From positions 1 through 41,922 of the forward strand of contig CAZQJS010000025.1 of NCBI GenBank assembly GCA_964593725.1: a stretch of 41,922 bases of DNA. The letters are read 5' to 3'. Under the pieces are notes generated by a model. It was not told where the DNA came from. It ran no database searches and saw nothing but the letters and a program-made list of their open reading frames with translations. This DNA comes from JAIOSM01 sp964593725. Lineage in GTDB: Bacteria > Desulfobacterota > Desulfobacteria > Desulfobacterales > Desulfobacteraceae. The number at the start of each line of letters is the position of its first letter. Positions within the stretch are counted from its first letter, which is position 1. The position numbers and the translations under genes were made by a program. Shown piece after piece: positions 9,401 to 18,167 of the stretch.

Positions 9401-12400
9401 ATCTTCTCATTTCTGCCAAACCATCCTGAAAGGCATTTGCTGCACCATAGTTAATCTGGGAAGGGTTTCCAAAAAAGGATGCAATTGATGAAAACATAAC
9501 AAAGTAGTCTAAGTTGTGTTTCAAAGTGGCCACATGCAGATTCCAGGCGCCCACTGCCTTGGGTTCAAAAACCCTGGTAAAGGAATCTTCATCCAGATCT
9601 GTAATAAATTTATCATCCAGTACGCCTGCAAGATGAAACACTCCAATCAGATCATCTGTTTTATCAACTATATCCCGGACATGTTCTTTATTTGAAACAT
9701 CGCCATAATATATATCAATTTTTACATCCGGGTAGAATATATCCATGTAACTTGCTTTTTTAAACCAGTCTGTTGTTCTTTTTCTGTTTTTATCCCTGTC
9801 CATTAATACAATATGCTTTGCTCCAGCCGATGCTAAATAGGATGCAACCCTTAATCCAAATCCACCCATGGCTCCGGACATCAAAATAGTGCCCTTTTTT
9901 ATGAATTCTCTATTGTCAAAAACATCAAAGTCATGTTCAGGCCGGGTCAATACTAATTTCCCCTGGTGTCTGCCGTTTACCATAAGTCTGATCGCTTCAT
10001 TATAATTATCCCAGGTATATTTTGTAACAGGCAGGCAGGGAAGGGCTTTTTCCTGTATTAACTTAAGACATTTCAGCGATAATTTCTGTACTAAACAGGG
10101 ATCATCCTTCATTAAGCGATCAATATCAATTGCTGCAAATTTCAGGTTTTTTTTGAAAACCTGCATATATAAAGGGTTATTATTATAGATATCAATTTTG
10201 CCTATCTCACAATGCCATCCTCCGGGTTTTAAGGCATCAAGGCATAAACGGATATGATAACCAGCAAGTGAGTTAAGGACAATGTCAACGCCTTTTGTCT
10301 CCTCCATCAGATCATCGTACCATGTAAAACTGTGGGAATCATATGCGCCTGAACATCCAAGCTCCAGCAGTTTTTTACGTTTTTCCTTACTTCCTGCGGT
10401 TGCATATATTCTGGCACCAACATGTTTTGCCACAGCTATTGCAGCCTGACCAACACCACCCATGGCAGAATGGACCAGTATAGTTTTTGTATTATCCATT
10501 CCTGCAAGGAAAATAAGTGAATAATATACTGTAACATATACCGAGGATATGGATGCACCCTGCTCCATACTGATATTATCCGGCATTGGAAGCAGCATAT
10601 CTTCATGAACATGGATTTGATTGGCAATGCATCCGCCCTTCATTACCAATACTTTATCCCCGGCTTTATATCTGGTGACATCACTTCCAGCAGATTTGAC
10701 AACACCTGATGCTTCCATACCAATCTCTCTGCCAAATGCAGATCTTTTATATGATATCAACGGCAGCTTATCCAGCAGTACCATTATATCCCTGAAATTC
10801 AGCGCTGTTGCGTGTATATCAACCTTGACCTCATCTGGTTTTAAAGGGGGTAAATTCACTGTCTTGAATTCTAAACCATTTAACTTGCCAGGGTTTTCCA
10901 GACATAATTTATATGAAACGTTTTCTGAACAAACCTTTGGATGCATCTCTTTTACAGGTATTAATCTGGAACACCATATTTTTCCCTTTTGTATGATTAA
11001 TTCCTTTTCATTGTAAGACATTGCAGTTGGAATATATTCCAGGTCAGAATCACTGCTGATATCGATTAACCTGCACTCTGTATTGAGTTCCAGAATTAAA
11101 CTTCTTACCCCGCCCCATATGGTTGACATTGCAGGATCAGTTACATCTTTTACACCGTTTCTGGTTATTATATTTATCTTTTTACCGGGTGAAAGGTTCC
11201 TCATATATTGCACCAGCTTATACATCGCACCCTTGCCTGTATAGTCACCATCATCTATTTTTATCTCATAATTAACATAATTTTCCCCAGGTGCTGTTTT
11301 TATTATTTTTTTTGATTTTTGATATGGTTTTTCCCCCACCATGTATATTCCACCCGGGATAAGAAAGTTCAGATACTCTTCTTTAAACTCATCAAGGAGT
11401 AATAACTCAAATGTGCATGGTGCAATTTCTCCGGGTGTTTTAAACCTGAATGATTCACCCTTATTATGATATTTTTTATACATATCTTTTAAATAATCCA
11501 GATCGTCTGATATGAACGTATACTGGGTACAGGAACTTTTAACAAAGGGGTGAACAACTTTCCCCACACAGCCTGTGTGAGTATAGCTGAATTTATTATT
11601 TAAAAGCTTTAATGCATGTTCATATGTTTCAGGCAGGGCAGCATCTAAAAATTTAGGCTGCCAGACAGATCTGTATTTTACATTTTCAAGATCAGCTTTT
11701 TTATTATTGTAATGGATACTTAAATATTGTTCCAGAAAGGCAACCAGATTACCAGTTTCAGGGTCATACAGACTGACACTGCCGCTGATTTGTTCTCCCA
11801 GACCAAAGGATAACTGGCCCTTATGGTTTGATTTTTCATCTGCCTCAGGAAGGTTGATTATACAAACCAGCCTGTTGGATACTGGTCTTTTTATGTAGTG
11901 AAAGTTTTTTAAGCTTGATGGTATCCCGGAGAAATCAGAGGCACTCATAAGGTAATATAAGAACATTTGCAATGCTCCATCAAGGATAGCAGGATGTAAG
12001 TTATATCCCTGTCCGGAAAATTTTTTATCCATAACCAGTTCAGCCAGCAGATCTCTGGTTGAGCTGTTCTGGAAAACTCTGGAAACAACCTGGAAGTTTT
12101 TATCATAGTTAAATGATCCCCCAAGCCTTGCATGTAATTGTTCATAGAAATCAAAGTTTTTCTGTACTTGTAAATCATAATAATCATATAATGATCTGAT
12201 CTCAACGTGCCTGTTTACATCTGAAGGCAGCTTAGACGTTGTTGATACGTCACCAATGCAATGGAGTGTTGTCTTACTTTTATTTGTGATATTTGAAAAT
12301 ATTTCAAACTTGTAATTGTCAGACTGATCATGTTCATATTTTAATGTTAATAAAATTGGTTCATCTGTTATGGGACATGGTTTATTAAATTTACAATATT

Positions 12401-15263
12401 TGATTTGTATTTCCTGCCCTTTAAACGCCTGGATAATCATTTCTAAATATCCGGCTGCCGGAATAATTGCCGAATTTTGAATAACATGTCCGGCCATCCA
12501 TGGATAATCTTTTTTTGAAATGCATGTCTGAAAAGTATTTTTTCCGGTTTTTCGTCCTATGAGGGGACCTGCGTGATATATACCTTTTTTATAAAACATC
12601 ATGCTGTCCATATGTTTATTAATTGTAATTGTTTCATCCAGTGGATATTGTGGCAGTATATGGCTGATTGGTTTTAATGTTTTGTATTTCTTCTTATAAT
12701 CAATTTGAACTCTGTTTTTATATAAATTCCCCAAAGCCTTTATAAAATATTTTGATGAATCTTCGTTTCTGACCAGGGTTGGAAGATAATTAACAGATTC
12801 ATTATATTGTTGATAACATTGTTCAAATGCTGATCTCAATGTCAGGTGGAAGGAAAGTTCCAGTACGACACCTGGTTTAAAGTATTTGTTAATTGTTTTG
12901 ACTCCATCAATAAACCGGACTGGATTTCTTATATTTTTCCACCAGTAGGAAGAATCCATTCTGGTCTCTATTTTTCCAGATACTGTTGAGACAAATGGAA
13001 TATCAGTTGCCCAATGTGCTTTGGTATCCAGAAATGAAAGTTTTTCAAGAATTTCTTCTTTAATGCAATCCATATGTCTGGAATGGAAGGCATAACTGCC
13101 TGGTAATAATTTGGGAGATATTTTTTCAGATTCCAGTTCTTCTTTTAAGGTATAAATATCATCTGCATTGCCGCAAACAACTGTATTCTCGGGTGAATTA
13201 TAACATGCAATGGATAATTCAGGATATTTTTTCAAAGCCTTGTCTGTCATATCCAAAGAAAATGGAAGCACCAGCATCCTGCCTGAGTTTTCTGTTTTGG
13301 ATTGTGATAAAGATCTGTGATATATAAGCGCACATGCTTCTTCCATGGTATATACTCCGGATGCATATGTGGCAGCAGCTTCCCCTGCAGAATGACCCAT
13401 AACAACATCTGCATAGACACCATATGATTTCAGCAGTTCATACATGCCGGTCTGTATCATGAATAAAACCGGCTGGGCCCATACAACCTTGTCTAAAACT
13501 TCCTGGCTTGCATGGAATGCAATCTTTTTTAAAGATTTACCACTGAGCCGGACCCATTGATCGTCAATAAAATCAATTGTTTTTTTAAAGACAGGTTCAC
13601 TTTTATAAAGGGATTGGCCGCAGCCTGCCCATTGGGATCCCTGACCTGGAAAAACCATTAATAATCCTGTGAAAGGTTGAGTGTTTGCAATATCATCCTT
13701 TTTAAAGCTTTTTAATTGTTTTGCAAGTTCCACAAAACTCTTTGCCTGGAAAGATGCCCTGTACTGGAAATGGGTTGTACGCCTTGATAAATTTCCAGCA
13801 AGTGTGTAAACATCTTTATCTTTAGAATTTTTTACATGGGTCAGCAGATCATCTGCTTTTCTTAACAATGATTCTGCTGTTTTTGCTGATAAGGGAATAT
13901 GGTAATACTTTTCCGGAAAGGAAAAACCCTTCTCTTTTCCATGGTATTCTTCAATAATACAGTGGCCGTTTGATCCTCCGAAACCAAAGCTGTTTATGCA
14001 GCCTATTACTTTTCTATGTGGAAAATCTTCAACTTCTGTCACAACTTTCATGTTATAATTATCAAAATCTATGTCAGGGTTTGGTATTGAATACGCCTTT
14101 GACATGGGTGCAAATTTTCTGTGGCGGAACATCATCAGAACTTTAAGCAGGCCGCATGTAAATGATGCTGATTCCATGTGCCCCACATTACTCTTGATAC
14201 TGCTTACCCTTAATGTTCTTTCACAATTTCCATAGGTTTTTCCAATGGCATTGCCTTCAACTTTATCCCCCACAGGAGTCCCGGTGGCATGGGCTTCAAT
14301 AAAATCAATATCATCCTTTGATAGGCCGGCACTTTCACAGCATTGCTTCATGGCATCAATTTGACCATGTTCCGTTGGCGCGGTAATATACCGCTCACTT
14401 GAAAAACCTGTTGCGCCATCATTGGCTCCGGCAGTGTTAATATTGGTATCTATAATAACACCAAAGATTTTATCACCATCTTTTTCAGCATCGGACAATC
14501 TTTTCAGGACATAGATGAATGCTCCTTCAGATCTTATATAACCATTTCCATCGGCATCAAAGGAGCGGCATATTCCATCAGGAGAGACAATCCCCAGTTG
14601 GTTAAAACCCGCACTTCCTAAATACGATCCTAAATAGTTGACTGCCCCTGATAAAGCCATATCAGTCTTTCCCTGTCTCAGCATCTGCACTGCCGTATCC
14701 ATGGCAGTTATTCCGGATGAACATGCTGTCATTATGCCCATGGAAGGCCCCATCCAATTAAAAGAGTAGGAAATCCGGTTGGCAAGCATTGCTATACTTG
14801 TACCGGTAATGGTGAATTCATTGGCACCATGGGATGGTCTCCAGTTAGTTGCAGCAGGGATTTGAGTTCCTATAAGAACTGCTGTGTTACTGTTTTTATG
14901 ATCATGGTAATTAATACCTGCCATATTTAAAGCATTAAAACTACACGTTAATAACATTTTCATCTGCGGATCCATTATCTTTGCTTCAAATACAGATATT
15001 TCAAAAAACTTTGGGTCAAACTTAAGTTCGTCATTATTGGTAATCAATGCTTCATAAGGGCTTGCAAATTTTGATGGTGCTTTAAATCCATCAAAGGGGG
15101 CATACCCTTTTCCATATCTTTCTTCAATGGGGATTTGAATTATTCTTCTGTTTGATAACATTTCCCAGACATCCTTATCGCTTTTTAAGTCTCCGGGCAT
15201 CCTGTATGCATATCCAATAATCGCAATTTTTTCCAGGTTTTTGTCAAATGTTGTGTTTGGCAT
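6465..15263 (-). CDS. Single-module type I polyketide/fatty-acid synthase with thioester reductase and sulfotransferase domains
   Basis: The protein has 2,932 residues from ATG 15263, which follows AGGAAAGGAA; a TTG at 15299 would add 12 residues. In order: KS (about 10-450; Cys181 in TACSSG, His325 in EAHATGTP, His362 in SNVGH); AT (about 535-830; Ser625 in GHSAGE; YAFHS suggests malonyl-CoA); DH (about 900-1160; His926, Asp1095, but Asn where HxxxGxxxxP has Gly); a structural psiKR (about 1170-1440); ER (about 1450-1770; NADPH motif AMGGVG); KR (about 1790-1990; Ser1926, Tyr1939, LDD motif of B-type); ACP (Ser2084 in GLNS); thioester reductase (about 2220-2520; GATGFVG, Tyr2394-Lys2398); sulfotransferase (about 2658-2932; GLNRTGTTYLHRLL and THRNPVDIMSSW for PAPS). 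A fully reducing single module probably works iteratively and releases an aldehyde or alcohol. Starter, chain length and sulfation target are unknown. No phosphopantetheinyl transferase is in the window. Confidence 0.9.
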   Translation of the reverse strand: MPNTTFDKNLEKIAIIGYAYRMPGDLKSDKDVWEMLSNRRIIQIPIEERYGKGYAPFDGFKAPSKFASPYEALITNNDELKFDPKFFEISVFEAKIMDPQMKMLLTCSFNALNMAGINYHDHKNSNTAVLIGTQIPAATNWRPSHGANEFTITGTSIAMLANRISYSFNWMGPSMGIMTACSSGITAMDTAVQMLRQGKTDMALSGAVNYLGSYLGSAGFNQLGIVSPDGICRSFDADGNGYIRSEGAFIYVLKRLSDAEKDGDKIFGVIIDTNINTAGANDGATGFSSERYITAPTEHGQIDAMKQCCESAGLSKDDIDFIEAHATGTPVGDKVEGNAIGKTYGNCERTLRVSSIKSNVGHMESASFTCGLLKVLMMFRHRKFAPMSKAYSIPNPDIDFDNYNMKVVTEVEDFPHRKVIGCINSFGFGGSNGHCIIEEYHGKEKGFSFPEKYYHIPLSAKTAESLLRKADDLLTHVKNSKDKDVYTLAGNLSRRTTHFQYRASFQAKSFVELAKQLKSFKKDDIANTQPFTGLLMVFPGQGSQWAGCGQSLYKSEPVFKKTIDFIDDQWVRLSGKSLKKIAFHASQEVLDKVVWAQPVLFMIQTGMYELLKSYGVYADVVMGHSAGEAAATYASGVYTMEEACALIYHRSLSQSKTENSGRMLVLPFSLDMTDKALKKYPELSIACYNSPENTVVCGNADDIYTLKEELESEKISPKLLPGSYAFHSRHMDCIKEEILEKLSFLDTKAHWATDIPFVSTVSGKIETRMDSSYWWKNIRNPVRFIDGVKTINKYFKPGVVLELSFHLTLRSAFEQCYQQYNESVNYLPTLVRNEDSSKYFIKALGNLYKNRVQIDYKKKYKTLKPISHILPQYPLDETITINKHMDSMMFYKKGIYHAGPLIGRKTGKNTFQTCISKKDYPWMAGHVIQNSAIIPAAGYLEMIIQAFKGQEIQIKYCKFNKPCPITDEPILLTLKYEHDQSDNYKFEIFSNITNKSKTTLHCIGDVSTTSKLPSDVNRHVEIRSLYDYYDLQVQKNFDFYEQLHARLGGSFNYDKNFQVVSRVFQNSSTRDLLAELVMDKKFSGQGYNLHPAILDGALQMFLYYLMSASDFSGIPSSLKNFHYIKRPVSNRLVCIINLPEADEKSNHKGQLSFGLGEQISGSVSLYDPETGNLVAFLEQYLSIHYNNKKADLENVKYRSVWQPKFLDAALPETYEHALKLLNNKFSYTHTGCVGKVVHPFVKSSCTQYTFISDDLDYLKDMYKKYHNKGESFRFKTPGEIAPCTFELLLLDEFKEEYLNFLIPGGIYMVGEKPYQKSKKIIKTAPGENYVNYEIKIDDGDYTGKGAMYKLVQYMRNLSPGKKINIITRNGVKDVTDPAMSTIWGGVRSLILELNTECRLIDISSDSDLEYIPTAMSYNEKELIIQKGKIWCSRLIPVKEMHPKVCSENVSYKLCLENPGKLNGLEFKTVNLPPLKPDEVKVDIHATALNFRDIMVLLDKLPLISYKRSAFGREIGMEASGVVKSAGSDVTRYKAGDKVLVMKGGCIANQIHVHEDMLLPMPDNISMEQGASISSVYVTVYYSLIFLAGMDNTKTILVHSAMGGVGQAAIAVAKHVGARIYATAGSKEKRKKLLELGCSGAYDSHSFTWYDDLMEETKGVDIVLNSLAGYHIRLCLDALKPGGWHCEIGKIDIYNNNPLYMQVFKKNLKFAAIDIDRLMKDDPCLVQKLSLKCLKLIQEKALPCLPVTKYTWDNYNEAIRLMVNGRHQGKLVLTRPEHDFDVFDNREFIKKGTILMSGAMGGFGLRVASYLASAGAKHIVLMDRDKNRKRTTDWFKKASYMDIFYPDVKIDIYYGDVSNKEHVRDIVDKTDDLIGVFHLAGVLDDKFITDLDEDSFTRVFEPKAVGAWNLHVATLKHNLDYFVMFSSIASFFGNPSQINYGAANAFQDGLAEMRRLNGLAALSYNMSAVSDAGMAADNPHVLKMMKLNGTPAISSIFAIEVLDTALRNQSCNNIISILPKDMKLMNNLDELRHGHLETNSSVFKLADNVETIENVLNSLIEKLTELCGFTDISPSDVLSVYGLNSISVTEFSGFLKLNYNFSISALELMTTATCQSIAEGILNNKGETREKHVEKENKIKIKQNFHPGNAIRVPSVFDVKEGVTIEKKEPKQIKESIYRMEKIHNVQQEIPLPDECQKDLNRLKSTIRRYFDRDIKPSRQSIKRVLVTGATGFVGRSLIVELLRQNPDLKIYCLIRGADGFKRLKDALKYADLDSRIDLNNIHVLKGDVLQDNLGLDDYEVLSEKIDAVYHLAADLKLAAKYKDISRVNTNSISRVIDFAANQRFKKVFYASTMGIFPEYFTIFSNEYSDSYIESESFPDINNMKKIFPPNIVGYPWSKIVCEKILLHARKLGLDIGIFRIPQTGVSNETGFTQDTDIKIRMTASVLQVKCKPDNYELSYSEPVDTISRYIANISLNEKRKHTIYHCCNPDVYNTVKHLENFGYKIERTSYEEFKQKHKSLGKQSVLDQYWPLLDHFSKYWISNDKQGNFRQISTKTLLEDSTETIRWPKLLEIMTSSITWIHRTPAHKVFDVFKNAADFDTLDLHNTPGKELVRNLKACQNIKPDAKPVICYDLYLKNTNFLKLNKIIKKNPEILNKKIVKPIFILGLNRTGTTYLHRLLSLNDKFISPCITDMLYVGDEPLDERRSLCEDIINSFKNRVNLKGIHEIDVDAPEEDFFPLEHCFSSDTNFMRYGFKSAQDLNQAYALHKRWFQYLSYIKKSNKRWLFKMPFHLNNLDYLYKTYPDAIAIQTHRNPVDIMSSWFNLVEQVRSLLLDSEGMDSIGTEQLEFMSDMYKKSQKYKYKNLKIDIQYNDLVSNPKDVIKYIYEKLNIDFSEAESKTEEYLKQQKPHVSRKKPLKDYNITEDDISKAFC

Positions 15264-15317
15264 TAAAAGGTTTCCTTTCCTGAATTTTATCAGACCCAAT
15301 TGATAATTTATTTATAG

Positions 15318-15356
15318 TGCCTGAAACTTGACTGAATTTCTTCATCTTTTCAGGCA
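15318..15356. promoter_or_regulatory. 9-bp inverted repeat upstream of the synthase (candidate operator or leader hairpin)
   Basis: TGCCTGAAA (15318-15326) and its exact complement TTTCAGGCA (15348-15356) lie 30 bp centre to centre, near three helical turns. A further TCAGGCA occurs at 15391-15397. The pair is 55-93 bp upstream of the chosen synthase start. The spacing suits a dimeric regulator; an RNA hairpin with a 21-nt loop is the alternative. Confidence 0.4.
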
Positions 15357-15566
15357 TACTTACTATCTTTGCGATATATAATTTTTATTCTCAGGCAATG
15401 CGAAGTTTTACTTTATGGAGTCTGCATAGCTCCGCTCTGTCGCTTTTGTTGAGGAATCTGCCAAAAGCAGCTTCTACCTTAGTCATTCAGTGCTAATATG
15501 TCAACGAAAAAGATTTCTTTGATTGAGAATTTTTCATCAGCAGATGACTTGCTGTTTATATTTCCC

Positions 15567-15594
15567 TTGACCTATTCAGGATTTTAAATATAAT
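15567..15594 (+). promoter_or_regulatory. Sigma-70 promoter for the AsmA-like gene
   Basis: TTGACC (15567-15572, 5/6), a 16-bp spacer and TATAAT (15589-15594, 6/6). Transcription would start near 15601, giving a leader of about 84 nt before ATG 15685. Confidence 0.6.
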
Positions 15595-15684
15595 AATGGG
15601 AACAGCCGGAAAAGATATAATGATCCGGCAGCCTGATAAGTATTAATCAGCTGTTTAATTTTAACTGCAAAGAGAGAACAACTT

Positions 15685-17391
15685 ATGAAAAAAACTATCC
15701 TTAAAATTATTGCTGTCTTGATTCTGGCTGTTTTTATTTTCTGGTTTTTTATTTTGGATATGCTGGTGGAGCAATATATAGAAAAGAGCGGTACCAAGGC
15801 AGTTGGCGCTAAAGTCGAACTCTCGTCGGTGGATGTTGCACTGTTTCCTGCCGGGATTGAACTTTTCGGACTTCAGGTGACAAACCCTGACAAGCCCATG
15901 AAAAACAGTGTTGAAGTAAGCCATATCCAGGCAGTTATTGAGCTTATGCCATTGCTTAAAAAGAATGTTATAATTGATGATCTGATTTTTGATAAAGTAC
16001 AGTTTAATACTGAACGAAAGCAGTCCGGTGCAGTACCCGGACTTAAACCTGTACACCGGAAGGGAACAGGAGGAGAATCAAAATGGCTGGAAGGCATATG
16101 CCAGCAGGATACATTGAACCTGTTTGATATGCCCGATGTTGAAGCCATTCTGCAAAAAGAGCTTAAATCCCTGGAAAGTGTGAAATTATCCAAAGATGTC
16201 CAGAAAAACATTGCCCGGACCAGGGAAAAATTTCAGAAAAAAATAGACAATCTTATTGATGATAAAAAGATTGAAGAGTACAGAACAAGGATAAACAAAG
16301 CAGGGAAAGGCTCATCAGGTATTGCCATGCTGGGGTCTGCCCTGGAATTAAATGATCTTTATAAAGAGATACAGGGCGAGCTTGATAATATTCAAAATGT
16401 TCAAAAAGAGTTTAAAACAGAGCTTAATAATTGTAAAAGGCAGCTGAAAAGCGTTTCAACCACGCTTTCAAAAGATGTTAACCGTCTTAAAAATAAATAT
16501 TCACCTTTAAAGGGCGGGAAAATTGATTTTGGTAAGATTATTTTTGTTCCAGCCCTGTGTTCTTTTCTTAAAAGAAATCAAAAGCTGATTGCACTTGTTG
16601 AACCCTATTTTGATCTGCCAGGGGAAAAAGCATCCAGCTCCAATGAACCTGCAAAAAGCAGTAACGCTGGCAATGATGTATATTTCATGGCAAAAAATAT
16701 TAAAATTAATCTTCTTTTTGGTGGGGGAACTTTAACAGGCAAAGCTTCCAATATCACAAACATGCCGGCTGTTGCAAAACTTCCTGCATTAATAGATTTT
16801 TTTGGCGGCGGATTTAAAGGCCTTGACTCATTTAATTTCAAAAGCGTTCTGGATCTTGTTGATCCATCCCATCCCCATCACAAGGCAGATCTTGATATCA
16901 GCGGATTTGTGCTTGAAAATTTTATTTTTTCCGATAAACCTGATTTGTCTTTGTCCCTGCTTAAATCCGTTACAAGTCTTACAGGCAGTGCCAGGCTTGA
17001 TGATAATCAATTAAACTGCCTTGCCGATATAAAATTCAGGGATGTTATTATGAAGGCTGTATCTTCCAAAGGCTCAACCCTTCAGAAAGCATTGGTTAAT
17101 TCATTGTCAAAGGTAAATAAATTCAATCTATTGTTTGATCTGAAAGGAACTTTGAGCGAATATACAATGGCAGTGAAATCAGATCTTGATAAAATTTTTC
17201 AAAGCTCAGCCCAAAATATGCTCCAGGCAAAGATGGGAAAATTTGAAAAGGAGCTGAAGGCAGGTATAACAGCCAAAACAGCCGGATCAGCCGGACAGAA
17301 CAATAAGGGACTTGCTGATTTGAGTCTGCTTGGGACTAAACTTACTGAAAAGAGTGTAAAGAGCAGCTCGCTTTTAAAGGGTATTAATTAA
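15685..17391 (+). CDS. AsmA-like envelope protein of the TIGR03545 type
   Basis: The 568-residue protein starts with one membrane anchor (about 5-28). It continues with a segment closely resembling the start of the TIGR03545 family: EKSGTKAVGAKVELSSVD, then LFPAGIELFGLQVTNPDKPM. This is the AsmA/TamB-like pattern of beta-strands with LxxLxVTNP repeats. A predicted coiled coil (about 150-270, rich in Lys, Glu and Gln) and a C-terminal beta-rich half follow. AsmA-like proteins sit in the inner membrane, span the periplasm and are linked to phospholipid transport and outer-membrane homeostasis; the role of this subfamily is not established. It has its own promoter, is divergent from the synthase and lies 50 bp upstream of the crotonase gene, probably as a two-gene operon. 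The Met at 15685 follows AGAGAG at a plausible distance. Confidence 0.75.
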   Translation: MKKTILKIIAVLILAVFIFWFFILDMLVEQYIEKSGTKAVGAKVELSSVDVALFPAGIELFGLQVTNPDKPMKNSVEVSHIQAVIELMPLLKKNVIIDDLIFDKVQFNTERKQSGAVPGLKPVHRKGTGGESKWLEGICQQDTLNLFDMPDVEAILQKELKSLESVKLSKDVQKNIARTREKFQKKIDNLIDDKKIEEYRTRINKAGKGSSGIAMLGSALELNDLYKEIQGELDNIQNVQKEFKTELNNCKRQLKSVSTTLSKDVNRLKNKYSPLKGGKIDFGKIIFVPALCSFLKRNQKLIALVEPYFDLPGEKASSSNEPAKSSNAGNDVYFMAKNIKINLLFGGGTLTGKASNITNMPAVAKLPALIDFFGGGFKGLDSFNFKSVLDLVDPSHPHHKADLDISGFVLENFIFSDKPDLSLSLLKSVTSLTGSARLDDNQLNCLADIKFRDVIMKAVSSKGSTLQKALVNSLSKVNKFNLLFDLKGTLSEYTMAVKSDLDKIFQSSAQNMLQAKMGKFEKELKAGITAKTAGSAGQNNKGLADLSLLGTKLTEKSVKSSSLLKGIN

Positions 17392-17441
17392 AGAATATAA
17401 AATTGTACTGCATGATAACTTAATGATTTACAGGAAATCAG

Positions 17442-18161
17442 ATGGCTTTTTTTGAATTGGTAAAGGATGGAAGTGTTGCAGTTATCAGTATGGTCAATGG
17501 TGCCAACAAACAGAACCTTGAGTTTGCCCTGGGCCTGAATCAATTGTTTGATGAGATACTTGGGGATAAATCAATATATTCCATAATAATTACTTCATCG
17601 GATGAAAAAAATTTCAGCCAGGGCGTTGATGTTGACTGGCTCATGGAGAAATTTGACAAAAAAGATTTTAAAAGTATAAAAAAATTCCTCTATGCCATGA
17701 ATGATGTTTTTAAAAGATTGCTGCTCATGCCTGTGCCTGTTATTGCTGCAATAAACGGGCATGCATTTGGCAACGGAGCAATGCTTGCCTGCGCCTGTGA
17801 TTTCAGGTTCATGAAAAAAGACCGGGGCTATTTCTGTTTTCCGGAAGTGGATATCAAGATCCCCTTTCTTCCGGGTATGATAGCATTTGTCAGAAAGGCG
17901 GTCCCTGAGTATAAATTCAATGAACTTAAACTCACAGGGAAAAAAGCTGGTGCCAGAGAGCTTTTTGAACATCATATCATTGAAAAAGCATGTGATGATA
18001 ATGAAGCCCTGATAAAGGATGCCAAGGATTTTGCAAGGGGTTTTCAAAAGAGCCGTAATATCTTTTCAGAACATAAAAAACGAATGTACAAAGATATAAT
18101 TGAGGTTATTGATACCCGGGATCCTGAATATATTGACTCCTTAAATCTGTTTGTATCCTGA
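17442..18161 (+). CDS. Enoyl-CoA hydratase/isomerase (crotonase) family protein
   Basis: This 239-residue protein has the crotonase fold signature. NFSQGVDVDWL supplies the first oxyanion-hole glycine (about Gly61), and INGHAFGNGAMLACACDFRFM gives the second (about Gly110). Glu135 in FPEVDI stands where isomerases of the ECI type carry their single catalytic acid, whereas hydratases have a second Glu near residue 115 that is absent here. That favours delta3-delta2-enoyl-CoA isomerase-like chemistry over hydration, but the substrate cannot be read from sequence. It is slightly shorter than typical hydratases (about 260). The gene follows the AsmA-like gene by 50 bp and ends 6 bp from the stop of convergent lysA. 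Confidence 0.75.
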   Translation: MAFFELVKDGSVAVISMVNGANKQNLEFALGLNQLFDEILGDKSIYSIIITSSDEKNFSQGVDVDWLMEKFDKKDFKSIKKFLYAMNDVFKRLLLMPVPVIAAINGHAFGNGAMLACACDFRFMKKDRGYFCFPEVDIKIPFLPGMIAFVRKAVPEYKFNELKLTGKKAGARELFEHHIIEKACDDNEALIKDAKDFARGFQKSRNIFSEHKKRMYKDIIEVIDTRDPEYIDSLNLFVS

Positions 18162-18167
18162 AATAAA

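Larger units (their letters stand above)
15264..15684. other. Divergent intergenic region between the synthase and the AsmA-like gene
   Basis: This 421-bp gap carries no convincing gene. It holds the synthase ribosome-binding site (AGGAAAGGAA just above 15263), three TGCCTGA/TCAGGCA sites (15318, 15350, 15391) and a good rightward promoter (15567-15594). On the minus strand a TTGACA (15504-15499) has only a weak -10 partner, so the synthase promoter is not identified. Confidence 0.7.

Noticed and set aside
15264..15299. TTG start adding 12 residues to the PKS
   Set aside because: ATG 15263 has a much better ribosome site (AGGAAAGGAA), and the KS domain begins well after it.
15476..15504. Leftward promoter for the PKS starting with TTGACA
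   Set aside because: The -35 is perfect, but the best -10 at 17 bp is TAAGGT (3/6), and it is over 200 bp from the start.
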